A stretch of DNA of 64,000 nucleotides, from the NCBI GenBank assembly GCA_030147945.1, contig JASBUL010000059.1:1-64000 (forward strand), given 5' to 3'. Shown here piece after piece: positions 8,347-16,915 of the stretch. A program made the position numbers and the translations under genes. Under the pieces are notes generated by a model. That model made no database searches, was not told the origin of the DNA, and was given only the letters and a program-made list of their open reading frames with translations. How positions within the stretch are numbered: position 1 is the first letter of the stretch; each line of letters starts with the position of its first letter. Origin of the DNA: Oceanococcus sp. (lineage in GTDB: Bacteria > Pseudomonadota > Gammaproteobacteria > Nevskiales > Oceanococcaceae).

Positions 8347-8706
8347 TCGACAATTCTCCATCACTTTGTTCATCGTGGCGTTCCGGCAAGCCACCGCGGT
8401 GACTGCGTCGACAGCGCTTTTTCAAGCACCGTTATCTATCGTCTGCGTCAAAGCGCATACCGCTCGGGCAGCTGTCCTCGCGGCACCGACCGGCTCCCTT
8501 GTAAGGCACGGCCAACGGGCTGTGTAGCCTCTCCCCAAACAGGTTATCGAGCCGCACGCGTACATTCGTCCAGCTCAGCATTGGAATTTTAGTCCATCCC
8601 TGTGCGACAGGCCACTCCCAAAATCTGTCGGGGCTGCAAAAACACTTTGCTGATCTGAAATTTCGGCGCTAGTCTGGCCCATCACATTCTCCCCACGGGA
8701 ATCTGT
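8347..8706. promoter_or_regulatory. Divergent control region between coxB and the molybdopterin oxidoreductase
   Basis: This 360-bp gap must hold the promoters of the cox operon (leftward) and of the oxidoreductase (rightward). For the rightward gene I can point to TTGCTG (8647-8652), 17 bp, then TAGTCT (8670-8675). This is a weak sigma70 match ending about 30 bp before the start codon. For the leftward cox promoter I found no convincing -35/-10 pair. No RNA gene or conserved ORF is apparent. Confidence 0.35.
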
Positions 8707-10857
8707 ATGAGCGCCGCGAACACCCACTACCGCAGCTGCAATCTGTGTGAGGCGATGTGCGGCATCGCCGTAACCGTCGAGCAACAGAAGATCGTCTCGA
8801 TCAAGGGCGATCCGGATGATCCTTTCAGCCGCGGTCATATCTGCCCCAAGGCCGTTGCGCTCAAAGACCTCTACGACGACCCCGATCGCCTGCGCACGCC
8901 CGTGGAAAAACGTGATGGCGAATGGCACCCGATTTCCTGGGACGAAGCGCTCGACAAGGCTGCCGCAGGCATCAAACGCGCACAGACGACCTACGGAAAC
9001 AACAGCGTCGGCGCCTACCTCGGCAACCCCAACGCGCACAATCTGGGTTCGCTGCTCATGGGCCCGCCATTGCTGCGCGCCCTGAAAACACGCAACCGTT
9101 TCTCGGCAACCTCGGTCGACCAACTGCCGCACCACCTGGTCTCGTGGAAGCTGTTCGGACATCAGCTGCGCATCCCGGTACCGGACATCGATCGCTGCGA
9201 TCACTTCGTCATGCTCGGCGCCAACCCGCTGGCTTCCAATGGCAGCATCATGAGCGTACCGGACGTCAAGAAACGTCTGCGCGGCGTGAGCCAGCGCGGG
9301 CGCGTCACCGTGATTGACCCGCGCCGCAGCGAGACCGCCGACGCCGCCAACGTACATCACTTTATCCGCCCCGGCAGTGACGTCACTCTGCTATTGGCCA
9401 TGCTCAACCATCTGTTCGAGAGCGATCAGGTCAAACCCGGCGGCCTCGGCGCATACCTCGACACGGCCCCACAGACGCTACGCGCCTACTTTGCCGCCTG
9501 GACCGCAGAACGCGCCGAGCAGGCCACCGGCATCAAGGCCGCGACCATCCGCCAGCTGGTTGATGATTTCTGCGCCGCCGACGCGGCTGTGCTTTACGGC
9601 CGCATGGGCGTTTCGGTGCAGGCCTTCGGCACGCTGTGCCAGTACCTGATCATGCTGTTCAATATTCTGACCGGCCGGCTGGATGCGCCGGGCGGTCTGA
9701 TGTTCACAACGCCGGCGGCCAATATCCTGGCCCAGACCAACCCGGGCAGCATGGGGCGTTTTCATTCGCGTGTGCGCAAGTTGCCGGAATTTGGTGGCGA
9801 ATTGCCGGTTTCCACCCTGGCCGAAGACATCCTCACGCCCAGTCAGGGCGATGACGACACCCCCATCCGGGCCATGTTGCTGATTGCAGGCAACCCGGTG
9901 GTCTCCACACCCAACGGCGACCAGCTTGATCGTGCGCTGGCCAGCCTGGATTTCGTGGTCAGTATTGATTTCTATATCAATGAATCCAACCGTCATGCAG
10001 ACATCATTCTGCCGCCGGTCAGCCCGATCGAGCGAACCCACTACGACCTGATTTTTCATCTGCTCGCGGTGCGCAATACCGCACGCTATTGCCCGCCACT
10101 GTTCGACAAACCGGCTGATGCCCGCTACGACTGGGAAATTCTTCTCGCCCTGCAAGAGCGCCTGGCCCCGGCCAAGACCATCAAGGACAAGCTGGGACGC
10201 CGCGCCATGCGCCTGCTGGGCCCGACCGGCATGGTCGATCTGCTGCTCCGCAACGGCCCCTACGGCGCCGGATTCAAACCCTTCGGTCAGGGCCTCAGCA
10301 TCAGCCGTCTCAAGCGCCACCCTCACGGGCTTGATCTGGGCACGCTCAAACCCATGCTGCCGCAGGCTTTGCACCACCGCGACGGCAAAATCCATCTCAA
10401 CAGCGCTTTTTTCCTCGCCGACCTGGCACGCGTCGAGGAGAGCTTTGCTCAGCCCGCCGACCACGACATGGTACTGATCGGACGGCGCCACGTTCGCAGC
10501 AACAATTCCTGGCTGCACAACAGTCATCGGCTGGTCAAAGGCAAACCTCGCTGCGTGGCTCTGATTCATCCGAGCGATGCCGAAAGACTCGGCCTCGCCG
10601 GCGATCAGGCCGTGGTCAGGGTGCGCTCACGTGTCGGCGAACTGGAGGTGAGCGCGAGCATCAGCGATGAAGTGATGCCCAGGGTGATCAGCATTCCGCA
10701 CGGCTGGGGGCATGACAAGGACGACACCAGCTGGAAAACGGCTCAGGCCCACGCCGGCGTAAACCTCAACAGCCTGACCGACGAGCAGGCTCTGGATCAT
10801 CTGTCGGGCAACGCGGCCCTGAACGGCATTCCGGTTGAGGTGCGCGCCGTCGCCTGA
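8707..10857 (+). CDS. Molybdopterin (bis-MGD) oxidoreductase, DMSO-reductase superfamily, substrate unknown
   Basis: A 716-residue cytoplasmic-type enzyme with no signal peptide or Tat motif. The N-terminus binds a [4Fe-4S] cluster through C11, C14, C18 and C46 (CNLCEAMC and HICPKA). Downstream are typical molybdopterin-binding stretches (GANPLASNGS, LIAGNPVVSTPNGDQ) and a C-terminal dinucleotide-binding domain (NSWLHNSHRLVKGKPRC). In the segment where formate dehydrogenases and nitrate reductases present Cys or Sec to the metal (about residues 133-145, SATSVDQLPHHL) there is no Cys or Sec. It therefore belongs to the poorly characterised branch often annotated as formate-dehydrogenase-like. 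Its neighbour is a Rieske oxygenase system, but its stop faces theirs only 3 bp away, so shared function is not proven. Confidence 0.85.
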   Translation: MSAANTHYRSCNLCEAMCGIAVTVEQQKIVSIKGDPDDPFSRGHICPKAVALKDLYDDPDRLRTPVEKRDGEWHPISWDEALDKAAAGIKRAQTTYGNNSVGAYLGNPNAHNLGSLLMGPPLLRALKTRNRFSATSVDQLPHHLVSWKLFGHQLRIPVPDIDRCDHFVMLGANPLASNGSIMSVPDVKKRLRGVSQRGRVTVIDPRRSETADAANVHHFIRPGSDVTLLLAMLNHLFESDQVKPGGLGAYLDTAPQTLRAYFAAWTAERAEQATGIKAATIRQLVDDFCAADAAVLYGRMGVSVQAFGTLCQYLIMLFNILTGRLDAPGGLMFTTPAANILAQTNPGSMGRFHSRVRKLPEFGGELPVSTLAEDILTPSQGDDDTPIRAMLLIAGNPVVSTPNGDQLDRALASLDFVVSIDFYINESNRHADIILPPVSPIERTHYDLIFHLLAVRNTARYCPPLFDKPADARYDWEILLALQERLAPAKTIKDKLGRRAMRLLGPTGMVDLLLRNGPYGAGFKPFGQGLSISRLKRHPHGLDLGTLKPMLPQALHHRDGKIHLNSAFFLADLARVEESFAQPADHDMVLIGRRHVRSNNSWLHNSHRLVKGKPRCVALIHPSDAERLGLAGDQAVVRVRSRVGELEVSASISDEVMPRVISIPHGWGHDKDDTSWKTAQAHAGVNLNSLTDEQALDHLSGNAALNGIPVEVRAVA

Positions 10858-10860
10858 GAT

Positions 10861-11187
10861 TTACTCGACGGGTGGGGCAATCTCGAGCTCGAGGCCGTCG
10901 AGGGCATTGCTGACCTCGATACGACAAGCCAAACGCGAGCCCGGACGCAGTTCGACGTACTCTTCCAGCGCCTCCAGCATCATGTCTTCCTCATCGCTGC
11001 GAGCACCTGTTTTGTCCTGCCAGGTACCCGCCACATACACGTGGCAAGTTCCACAGGAGCAGGTCCCGCCGCAGGTCCCTTCAACGCCGGTGTTTTCGTC
11101 ACGCAGAGCCTCCATCAAAGGCTCGCCTTCCGGCGCCTCGATGGTGCGCTTGCTGCCGTCACGTTGAATGACATGAATCTGGGCCAT
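10861..11187 (-). CDS. [2Fe-2S] ferredoxin, adrenodoxin/ISC type
   Basis: A 108-residue electron carrier. Four cluster ligands are visible: C39, C45, C48 (in TCGGTCSCGTCHV, which also has a spare C43) and C88 (RLACRIE). The C-x5-C-x2-C spacing is that of the adrenodoxin/putidaredoxin group rather than plant-type ferredoxins. It lies directly downstream of the Rieske oxygenase gene, so it is the likely electron donor to that enzyme; no reductase is encoded beside it. A hairpin terminator lies between the two genes, so its dose may be set by read-through or a separate promoter. Confidence 0.9.
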   Translation of the reverse strand: MAQIHVIQRDGSKRTIEAPEGEPLMEALRDENTGVEGTCGGTCSCGTCHVYVAGTWQDKTGARSDEEDMMLEALEEYVELRPGSRLACRIEVSNALDGLELEIAPPVE

Positions 11188-11200
11188 GTTTTTGTCCTAA

Positions 11201-11239
11201 GCAAAAAGAAGGCCCCGGGCGCGCGCGGCGCCGGGGGCC
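11201..11239 (-). terminator. Intrinsic terminator between the Rieske oxygenase and ferredoxin genes
   Basis: On the minus strand, a GC-rich hairpin (arms 11211-11218 and 11231-11239, GGCCCCGG against CCGGGGGCC with one bulged base) is followed by TTCTTTTTGC (11201-11210). It sits 17 bp after the oxygenase stop and about 13 bp before the ferredoxin start. Confidence 0.75.
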
Positions 11240-11255
11240 GTCGACAATACAGAAA

Positions 11256-12269
11256 TTACAGGTTCGGGTTGTCTTCGTTACCCGGGTAGAACTGCTTGAA
11301 CCATTTGCGGTACTGCAGGATCGGACCGTCGCCGTCACACAGCAACGGATTGGGCCGGTATTTCTTGTTGTTCCAAACGATGAAATCAACGCTTTCAAAA
11401 CCCGCCGATTCTTCGCCATCAGCCTCGCCAACCATGTGATTGACCAGATGCTGAGCCACCATCGCTTCCTTGGTCCCTTCCGGGTACTTGAAGTGGGTGA
11501 AGCTCATGTTCATCTTGGTCTGTTCACGCGTGTACGGCACCGAGTAGGACACCATGGTGGCGACCACGCCTTCGTGATCGAAGCGGAAGATCGCCAGACC
11601 CGGCCCACACTGATGGCCCTTGATGTAGCCGTTCTTCATGTCGGTGAAGATTTCGTGGCCCTTGAACTCCGTGGTGGCAGGCGGAATTTCCGGCTCGCCA
11701 TGGAGGAACTTCAGGTGGGCAAAGTCCACCCCGTTCTCGGCCACTTCCTGGACCGCGGTATTGACTTCCCAGTGGCCGGTGCGCGGCTCGATGTAGTCGT
11801 CGCTTTCCAGCTCGGGAATGCTCGGCAGCTCCCACTGCGGCGCTTCCGCCTGCGGGTGGTACCAGCACCAGATCATGCCCCACTTCTCGATCACCGGCAG
11901 GGTGCGCAGAATCGGCTGTTTCTTGCACACCGGCGGCATGATCTTGGCGTAGGGCACATCCTTGCACCAGCCTTCCGGGTTGAACTGCCAGTGGTGGAAG
12001 GTGCAACGGATGTTGTCACCAACAACCTTGCCGCCATGCCCCAGGTGAGCGCCCAGATGCGGACAGAAAGGGTCGGTCAGGCCTGCCTTGCCGTCTTCGC
12101 CTTCACCGCGGAACAGCACCCATTCCTGATCAAGCAGGAACACGTTGCGCACTTCGCCAGGCGCCAGATTCTTGGAATAGTCCACGAAGAACCAGCCGGC
12201 AGGAATCGGGAACGGGCAACGCTCCAGCGTTTTGGTTTCCTGCAGCAACTTGAGATCGATCACGCTCAC
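11256..12269 (-). CDS. Rieske non-heme iron oxygenase, KshA/Neverland-like (steroid-type)
   Basis: Terminal oxygenase of 337 residues. The Rieske [2Fe-2S] site is C69, H71, C89 and H92 (FCPHLGAHLGHGG and CTFHHWQF). The mononuclear iron site begins D182-x2-H185-x4-H190 (VDFAHLKFLHG). The stretch after the Rieske site (GWCKDVPYAKIMPP, then EKWGMIWCWYHP, LPSIPEL) resembles 3-ketosteroid 9-alpha-hydroxylase KshA and the cholesterol 7-desaturases Neverland/DAF-36 more than benzene- or naphthalene-type dioxygenases. A sterol or bulky hydrophobic substrate is therefore my inference. The start is GTG, with GGAGG nine bases upstream. There is no beta subunit, as expected for this group. Confidence 0.88.
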   Translation of the reverse strand: MSVIDLKLLQETKTLERCPFPIPAGWFFVDYSKNLAPGEVRNVFLLDQEWVLFRGEGEDGKAGLTDPFCPHLGAHLGHGGKVVGDNIRCTFHHWQFNPEGWCKDVPYAKIMPPVCKKQPILRTLPVIEKWGMIWCWYHPQAEAPQWELPSIPELESDDYIEPRTGHWEVNTAVQEVAENGVDFAHLKFLHGEPEIPPATTEFKGHEIFTDMKNGYIKGHQCGPGLAIFRFDHEGVVATMVSYSVPYTREQTKMNMSFTHFKYPEGTKEAMVAQHLVNHMVGEADGEESAGFESVDFIVWNNKKYRPNPLLCDGDGPILQYRKWFKQFYPGNEDNPNL

Positions 12270-12407
12270 TTGAAACTTCCTCCATCGTATTGCCGATAAC
12301 GCCCTGCGATAAGGCGATCATCGTGTCTGATGGGTACAGAATGCCCTTACAAGACGCGCCCGGCATCCCGTGGAAGCATCTTGCGACTGGCAACACCAGG
12401 CGTTATA

Positions 12408-13091
12408 TTAAGGGGTTTTCCTCAAAATAGACTCAAGCTGCTCGACATCAATCTCGTCGGCGGCTTGCTGAGGCGTGGCTGCGCGCACAATCCCCAGACA
12501 CGGTGCCGGGATTCTGGCTTGCAAGGCGGCAATATTTTCGCCCAGGCGTGGCTGTTCCGGCGGCAGCACATTGGCCACCCAGCCGAGCAAGGGGGCGCGC
12601 CGCTGAATCGCCTCCACACTGAGCAGCGCGTGGTTGATGCAACCCAGCCGCATGCCCACAACCAGTAACACCGGCCAAGCCGCAGCCTCAACCATGTCGG
12701 CGAAGTCCTGCTGTGCATTGAGCGGCACCCGAAAACCGCCCGCGCCTTCCACCACCACCCACTCACTGCGTGACTGCAGCGCAACGGCCCCTTCAATCAG
12801 CGCCGCAGGATTGATGGTAAGACCCAGATCATCGGCGGCCACATGCGGGGCAATCGGCGGTTCCAGCGTGATCGGGTTGATGTCGGCATAGTCAAAGCCC
12901 GACGCGGAAGCCGCCCATAAGGCGCGCGCATCGGCATTGCTCAAGCCTGTGGGGCCATGCTCGCAACCCGCCGCCACTGGCTTGTAGCCCACCGCAGGCT
13001 TGCCCCGCGCTGCCAACGCATGCAGCAAAGCCACGCTGACATGGGTCTTGCCACAATCCGTATCGGTGCCTGTTACGAACAAGGTTGGCAT
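12408..13091 (-). CDS. bioD: Dethiobiotin synthetase
   Basis: ATP-dependent carboxylase that closes the ureido ring of dethiobiotin from 7,8-diaminopelargonate. From the ATG at 13091 it has 227 residues, with a P-loop-like GTDTDCGKTHVS at the N-terminus, the KPVAAGCE segment, and VVVEGAGGFRVPL. The longer open frame to 13163 overlaps bioF; the chosen ATG is one base after the bioF stop. It is the third gene of a compact bioB-bioF-bioD operon that lacks bioA, bioC and bioH locally. Confidence 0.93.
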   Translation of the reverse strand: MPTLFVTGTDTDCGKTHVSVALLHALAARGKPAVGYKPVAAGCEHGPTGLSNADARALWAASASGFDYADINPITLEPPIAPHVAADDLGLTINPAALIEGAVALQSRSEWVVVEGAGGFRVPLNAQQDFADMVEAAAWPVLLVVGMRLGCINHALLSVEAIQRRAPLLGWVANVLPPEQPRLGENIAALQARIPAPCLGIVRAATPQQAADEIDVEQLESILRKTP

Positions 13092-13092
13092 C

Positions 13093-14268
13093 TCAGTCTC
13101 TCGGCATGATCTCGTCAAGCGCAGCGAGCAAACGCTGCACATCGGCTTCGCTGTGCGCGGCACTCAGGGTGATGCGCAAACGGCAGGTGCCCGCCGGCAC
13201 CGTGGGCGGTCGAATCGCAGTGACCCACAGGCCGCGCGCGCGTAAAGCCTCCGACAAAGCCAGGGCGCGATCCTCCGGGCCGACAATCAGCGGTTGAATG
13301 GGCGTACTCGAAGCGGTGTCCGGCAAGCCCAGCCGCACCAGCCCGGCACGAAACTGCTCAATCAGTCCATTCAGATGAGCGCGCCGCTGATCCGCATCGG
13401 CAACCAGCTCCAGCGCTGCACGCAGGCTGGCGACCAGCGGCGGCGGTAGGGCGGTGGCGAAAATGCCGGTTCGGGTCACCTGGGTCAGGCAATCAATGAC
13501 TTCGTTTGAAGCCGCCACAAACGCCCCATAAACCCCGAAAGCCTTGCCCAGCGTACCGGTCAGCACCGGCACCTCACTGACACCGCATTGATGCAAGGCC
13601 ACAGCCCCGCGCCCCTGCGGCCCCAGCACCCCAACACCATGCGCATCATCAAGCATCAACCAGGCAGATCGCTGCCGGGCCAACCTGGCCAGCGCCGGAA
13701 TATCGGCGATATCGCCATCCATACTGAACACCGCATCGGACAGCAATAAACGCTGACCGTCGCCAACACATGCCGCCAGCGCCTGATCAGCCGCCTCAAT
13801 GTCGGCATGCGCAAAACGCTCCACGCGCGCCCCCGACAAACGGCAGCCGTCGATCAGCGACGCATGATTGAGCGCATCAGAGACGATGACATCGTCACGC
13901 CCGACCAGCGCATCAATCACGCCGGTATTGACCAGATAGCCCGAGCCGAGCAAAAGCACCCGCGGATAATCCAGAAAGGCCGCCAGTTCGCGCTCGAAGG
14001 CCGCAATTTCGGCGCTGTGGCCATTGATGTACTGCGATGCCGTACTGCCCACACCATAGCGCTCGGCCGCCTGGCTCAGCGCCTCGACCAGCCGCGGGTG
14101 ATCGGACAGACCAAGATAGTCATTGCTGCAGAACAGCGTCAGATCGGCATCATCGCAAGCCACCGCCATACCCTGACGGGCGGCGTATTCGCGCCGAACC
14201 CGGTAGCGGTTGGCGCGCTCGATATGCTTTAAACGCTGGGCAGCAAACTCAGGCAGCGGCTGCGTCAC
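13093..14268 (-). CDS. bioF: 8-amino-7-oxononanoate synthase
   Basis: PLP-dependent condensation of alanine with pimeloyl-ACP, the first ring-building step of biotin synthesis. Its 391 residues are the normal length. Fold-type I markers are [24 protein letters not shown], the PLP-contacting [13 protein letters not shown], and the Schiff-base lysine K242 in TGTLGKAFG. It overlaps the end of bioB by 20 bp, and its stop lies one base before bioD, so the three genes are almost certainly one transcript. Confidence 0.96.
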   Translation of the reverse strand: MTQPLPEFAAQRLKHIERANRYRVRREYAARQGMAVACDDADLTLFCSNDYLGLSDHPRLVEALSQAAERYGVGSTASQYINGHSAEIAAFERELAAFLDYPRVLLLGSGYLVNTGVIDALVGRDDVIVSDALNHASLIDGCRLSGARVERFAHADIEAADQALAACVGDGQRLLLSDAVFSMDGDIADIPALARLARQRSAWLMLDDAHGVGVLGPQGRGAVALHQCGVSEVPVLTGTLGKAFGVYGAFVAASNEVIDCLTQVTRTGIFATALPPPLVASLRAALELVADADQRRAHLNGLIEQFRAGLVRLGLPDTASSTPIQPLIVGPEDRALALSEALRARGLWVTAIRPPTVPAGTCRLRITLSAAHSEADVQRLLAALDEIMPRD

Positions 14269-15259
14269 CGTCTGCGGCCGCGGGCTGGGGTTGGCATTCG
14301 GTAGCAGCTTCCACCGCCATGGCGCGGATGCCCAGATCCGCCATCAATCGCTGATCCGCTTCGTGCTCAGGATTGCCGGTGGTGAGCAGTTTCTCACCGT
14401 AGAACATGGAATTGGCTCCGGCGAAGAAGCACAGCGCCTGCACCGCAGGCGACATGCTGGTACGCCCGGCAGACAGGCGAACCATGGATTTGGGCATCAG
14501 GATGCGGGCCACCGCAATGGTCCGTACGAAGTCCACCGCAGCCACATCATCAACCTGATCCAGCGGGGTGCCCTCAACCTTGACCAGCTGATTGATCGGC
14601 ACGCTTTCCGGATGGGTCGGCAGATTGGCCAGCGTACGCAGCATCTCAGCCCGGTCGCCAACCTCCTCGCCCAGCCCGACGATGCCGCCGCAGCACACTT
14701 TCATGCCGGCCTTGCGCACCGAATCCAGGGTGTCCAAGCGGTCCTGGTAGGTCCGGGTGGTGATGATCTTCTCGTAGTACTCCGGGGAGGTATCCACGTT
14801 ATGGTTGTAATAATCCAGCCCTGCATCACGCAGCTGCTGCGCCTGCTGCTCGGTCAGCATGCCCAGTGTCATGCAGGTTTCCATGCCCAGATCGCGCACC
14901 GCCTTGATCATCTTGGCCACGGCCACGATGTCGCGATCCTTGGGGCTGCGCCAGGCCGCGCCCATGCAAAAACGCGTCGCACCGGCCTGCTTGGCACGCT
15001 CAGCAGCTTCACGCACCTGCTCAACCTGCATCAGCGGCTCCGCATCCAGACCGGTGTTGTAGCGCACGCTCTGAGGACAGTACGAGCAATCCTCCGGGCA
15101 GGCGCCGGTCTTGATGTTCAGCAATGTGCTGAGCTGCACTTCATTGGGGTCGAAATGTGCACGGTGCACGCTTTGTGCACGAAAAAGAAGGTCGTTGAAC
15201 GGCAGATCAAACAATGCGCGCACTTCATCCGCGCGCCAGTCGTGGCGTAGCTCAGCCAT
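14249..15259 (-). CDS. bioB: Biotin synthase
   Basis: Radical SAM enzyme that inserts sulfur into dethiobiotin. It has 336 residues, with the radical-SAM cluster ligands C54, C58 and C61 ([14 protein letters not shown]) and the flanking [16 protein letters not shown] that is nearly invariant in the family. It is the first gene of the operon. The ATG at 15257-15259 overlaps the ATG of divergent comF (15258-15260) inside the palindrome CCATGG. Homology to E. coli BioB begins right at this start, so the bioB start is reliable and the comF start is the less certain of the two. Confidence 0.97.
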   Translation of the reverse strand: MAELRHDWRADEVRALFDLPFNDLLFRAQSVHRAHFDPNEVQLSTLLNIKTGACPEDCSYCPQSVRYNTGLDAEPLMQVEQVREAAERAKQAGATRFCMGAAWRSPKDRDIVAVAKMIKAVRDLGMETCMTLGMLTEQQAQQLRDAGLDYYNHNVDTSPEYYEKIITTRTYQDRLDTLDSVRKAGMKVCCGGIVGLGEEVGDRAEMLRTLANLPTHPESVPINQLVKVEGTPLDQVDDVAAVDFVRTIAVARILMPKSMVRLSAGRTSMSPAVQALCFFAGANSMFYGEKLLTTGNPEHEADQRLMADLGIRAMAVEAATECQPQPAAADGDAAAA

Positions 15260-16025
15260 GGCCCTATTCCATCGGAGTCAAGGCGCAGAGCATGAAAGCG
15301 CCCGCCAACGCTGTCAACCCAACTACGGACGACGGGTTGACAGGCTACTGGACGCCCTGCTGCCGCCGCTGTGTCCGGCTTGCGATACACCCCAATCCGA
15401 TCCGGGCGGGTTGTGCGCTACCTGCCTGCACAATCTGCAAGCACTGGGATGGCAATGCCGCCATTGCGCCCTGCCGCTGCCAAACCCAAACGTGCAGGTG
15501 TGCGGCGCCTGTCTGCACAGCCGCGTACGGCTGTATCCGGTCTGGGCCGGCTTCGCATTCAACGCAGCCCTGCGCAAGATGGTTCACGCGCTCAAGTTTC
15601 AGCACAAGCTGGTGCTGGCGCCACTGCTGGGCCAGCAATTGCTCCAGCACCTGCCGGCAGACATCCCTGGGGACGGATTCGATGCGTTGATCCCGGCGCC
15701 GCTGCATATCAGTCGTCTGCGTGAACGCGGCTTCAATCAGGCCCTGGAATTGTCCCGGCCACTGGCTTCGAGCTGGCACATGCCGTTACGCAGTGACCTG
15801 CTTCGGCGTGACCGCGCAACCCGCAAGCAAACACATCTGGATAAGCCCCAGCGGCGCGCCAACGTGAACCAGGCGTTTTCCGCCACGCCTGAAGTGCGCG
15901 GTCTGCGCGTGCTCATCTTTGATGATGTCATGACCACCGGCGCCACCCTGCATGCCATGGCAAAGGCACTGCGCCAGGCCGGCGCCGAGCAGGTTGGTGC
16001 CATCACCCTGGCGCGCGTGATCTAG
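15258..16025 (+). CDS. comF: ComF-family phosphoribosyltransferase-like protein
   Basis: About 255 residues. The N-terminal half has a zinc-finger-like array of cysteines (CPACDTP, CATC, CRHC, CGAC). The C-terminal half is a type I phosphoribosyltransferase fold with the PRPP loop [14 protein letters not shown]. ComF (GntX in E. coli) is linked to DNA uptake and use of external DNA. It lies beside bioB in many gammaproteobacteria, as here. The exact start is uncertain: the ATG at 15258 shares bases with the bioB ATG and has no obvious ribosome-binding site. Confidence 0.87.
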   Translation: MALFHRSQGAEHESARQRCQPNYGRRVDRLLDALLPPLCPACDTPQSDPGGLCATCLHNLQALGWQCRHCALPLPNPNVQVCGACLHSRVRLYPVWAGFAFNAALRKMVHALKFQHKLVLAPLLGQQLLQHLPADIPGDGFDALIPAPLHISRLRERGFNQALELSRPLASSWHMPLRSDLLRRDRATRKQTHLDKPQRRANVNQAFSATPEVRGLRVLIFDDVMTTGATLHAMAKALRQAGAEQVGAITLARVI

Positions 16026-16046
16026 GGCCTGTTAACAGGCCCTAGA
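16021..16046. terminator. Perfect 26-bp palindrome spanning both stop codons of comF and ubiA
   Basis: The sequence is its own reverse complement: half-site TCTAGGGCCTGTT followed by its exact complement AACAGGCCCTAGA. The comF stop TAG (16023-16025) and the ubiA stop (CTA on the plus strand, 16042-16044) occupy symmetric positions. It would fold as a hairpin in either transcript. There is no T-run, so termination efficiency is unclear. Confidence 0.55.
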
Positions 16047-16890
16047 GCGTTTGCAGCAACAGACCGGCGAAGATCGCCATGCCGAAGCGATGGTTGTTGA
16101 GAAACGCCTGAAAACAGGGCTCGCGCTGACGCTCACGAATCAGAAATTGCTGCCATACGAAATGCCCCGCCCCTACCGCGACGCCCAGATAAAACCACAG
16201 TCCATAGCCCTTCCAGCACCCCAGCACCACCAGCAGGCCGATCACTGCGAGCTGCAACAGCCCGGTGATCAGGCGATCATGGCGCCCGAACAACACGGCG
16301 GTGGACTTGACCCCGATCTTCAGGTCGTCGTCGCGATCGACCATGGCATAGAACGTGTCGTACACGATGGTCCACAGCAGGGTGATCAGCACCAGCAACC
16401 AGGCCAGCGCGGGAACCTGGCTGGTCAGCGCAGCAAACCCCATGGGTATACCGGCAGCGAAAGCCATGCCCAAATGAGCCTGCGGGAGGTAGGTGTAACG
16501 TTTGGCAAACGGATACGAGCCGGCCAGGATCACCGCCGGAATACTCAACAGCAACGCCAGGCGATTCAGTTGCAGGGCCAGGCCGAAGGCCGCCAGCGCA
16601 AGCACCACGAAGACCATGACCGCTTCCCAGGCCTGAATCTCGCCGGCCGCCAGCGGACGTTGATCGGTGCGCTTGACGTGCGGGTCGATCTTGCGATCGG
16701 CAAAGTCATTGATGGCGCATCCCGCCGCCCGCATCAGAAACGTACCGAGCACGAATATCGCCAGAATATTCCACGGCGGCAGGCCGTCCGCCGCAATCCA
16801 AAGGCCCCACAGGGTCGGCCACAGCAACAACATATTGCCGATCGGCCGATCCAGACGCACCAATCGGTAGTAGGCGTTTAACCGCTGCAT
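16042..16890 (-). CDS. ubiA: 4-hydroxybenzoate octaprenyltransferase
   Basis: Attaches the polyprenyl tail to 4-hydroxybenzoate in ubiquinone biosynthesis, in the inner membrane. From the ATG at 16890 it has 282 residues with about eight helices. The two Asp-rich prenyl-diphosphate sites are visible: NDFADRKID near residue 71 and DTFYAMVDRDDD near residue 180. An upstream in-frame extension to 17055 overlaps recG and is rejected. It follows recG by 25 bp and ends in the shared palindrome with comF. Confidence 0.95.
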   Translation of the reverse strand: MQRLNAYYRLVRLDRPIGNMLLLWPTLWGLWIAADGLPPWNILAIFVLGTFLMRAAGCAINDFADRKIDPHVKRTDQRPLAAGEIQAWEAVMVFVVLALAAFGLALQLNRLALLLSIPAVILAGSYPFAKRYTYLPQAHLGMAFAAGIPMGFAALTSQVPALAWLLVLITLLWTIVYDTFYAMVDRDDDLKIGVKSTAVLFGRHDRLITGLLQLAVIGLLVVLGCWKGYGLWFYLGVAVGAGHFVWQQFLIRERQREPCFQAFLNNHRFGMAIFAGLLLQTL

Positions 16891-16915
16891 CAATGCACTC
16901 AATGTTCTTGCTCGC

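Noticed and set aside
8420-8460. TTGACG on the minus strand as the cox -35
   Set aside because: No -10 within 15-19 bp (the nearest TAGATA is only 7 bp away).
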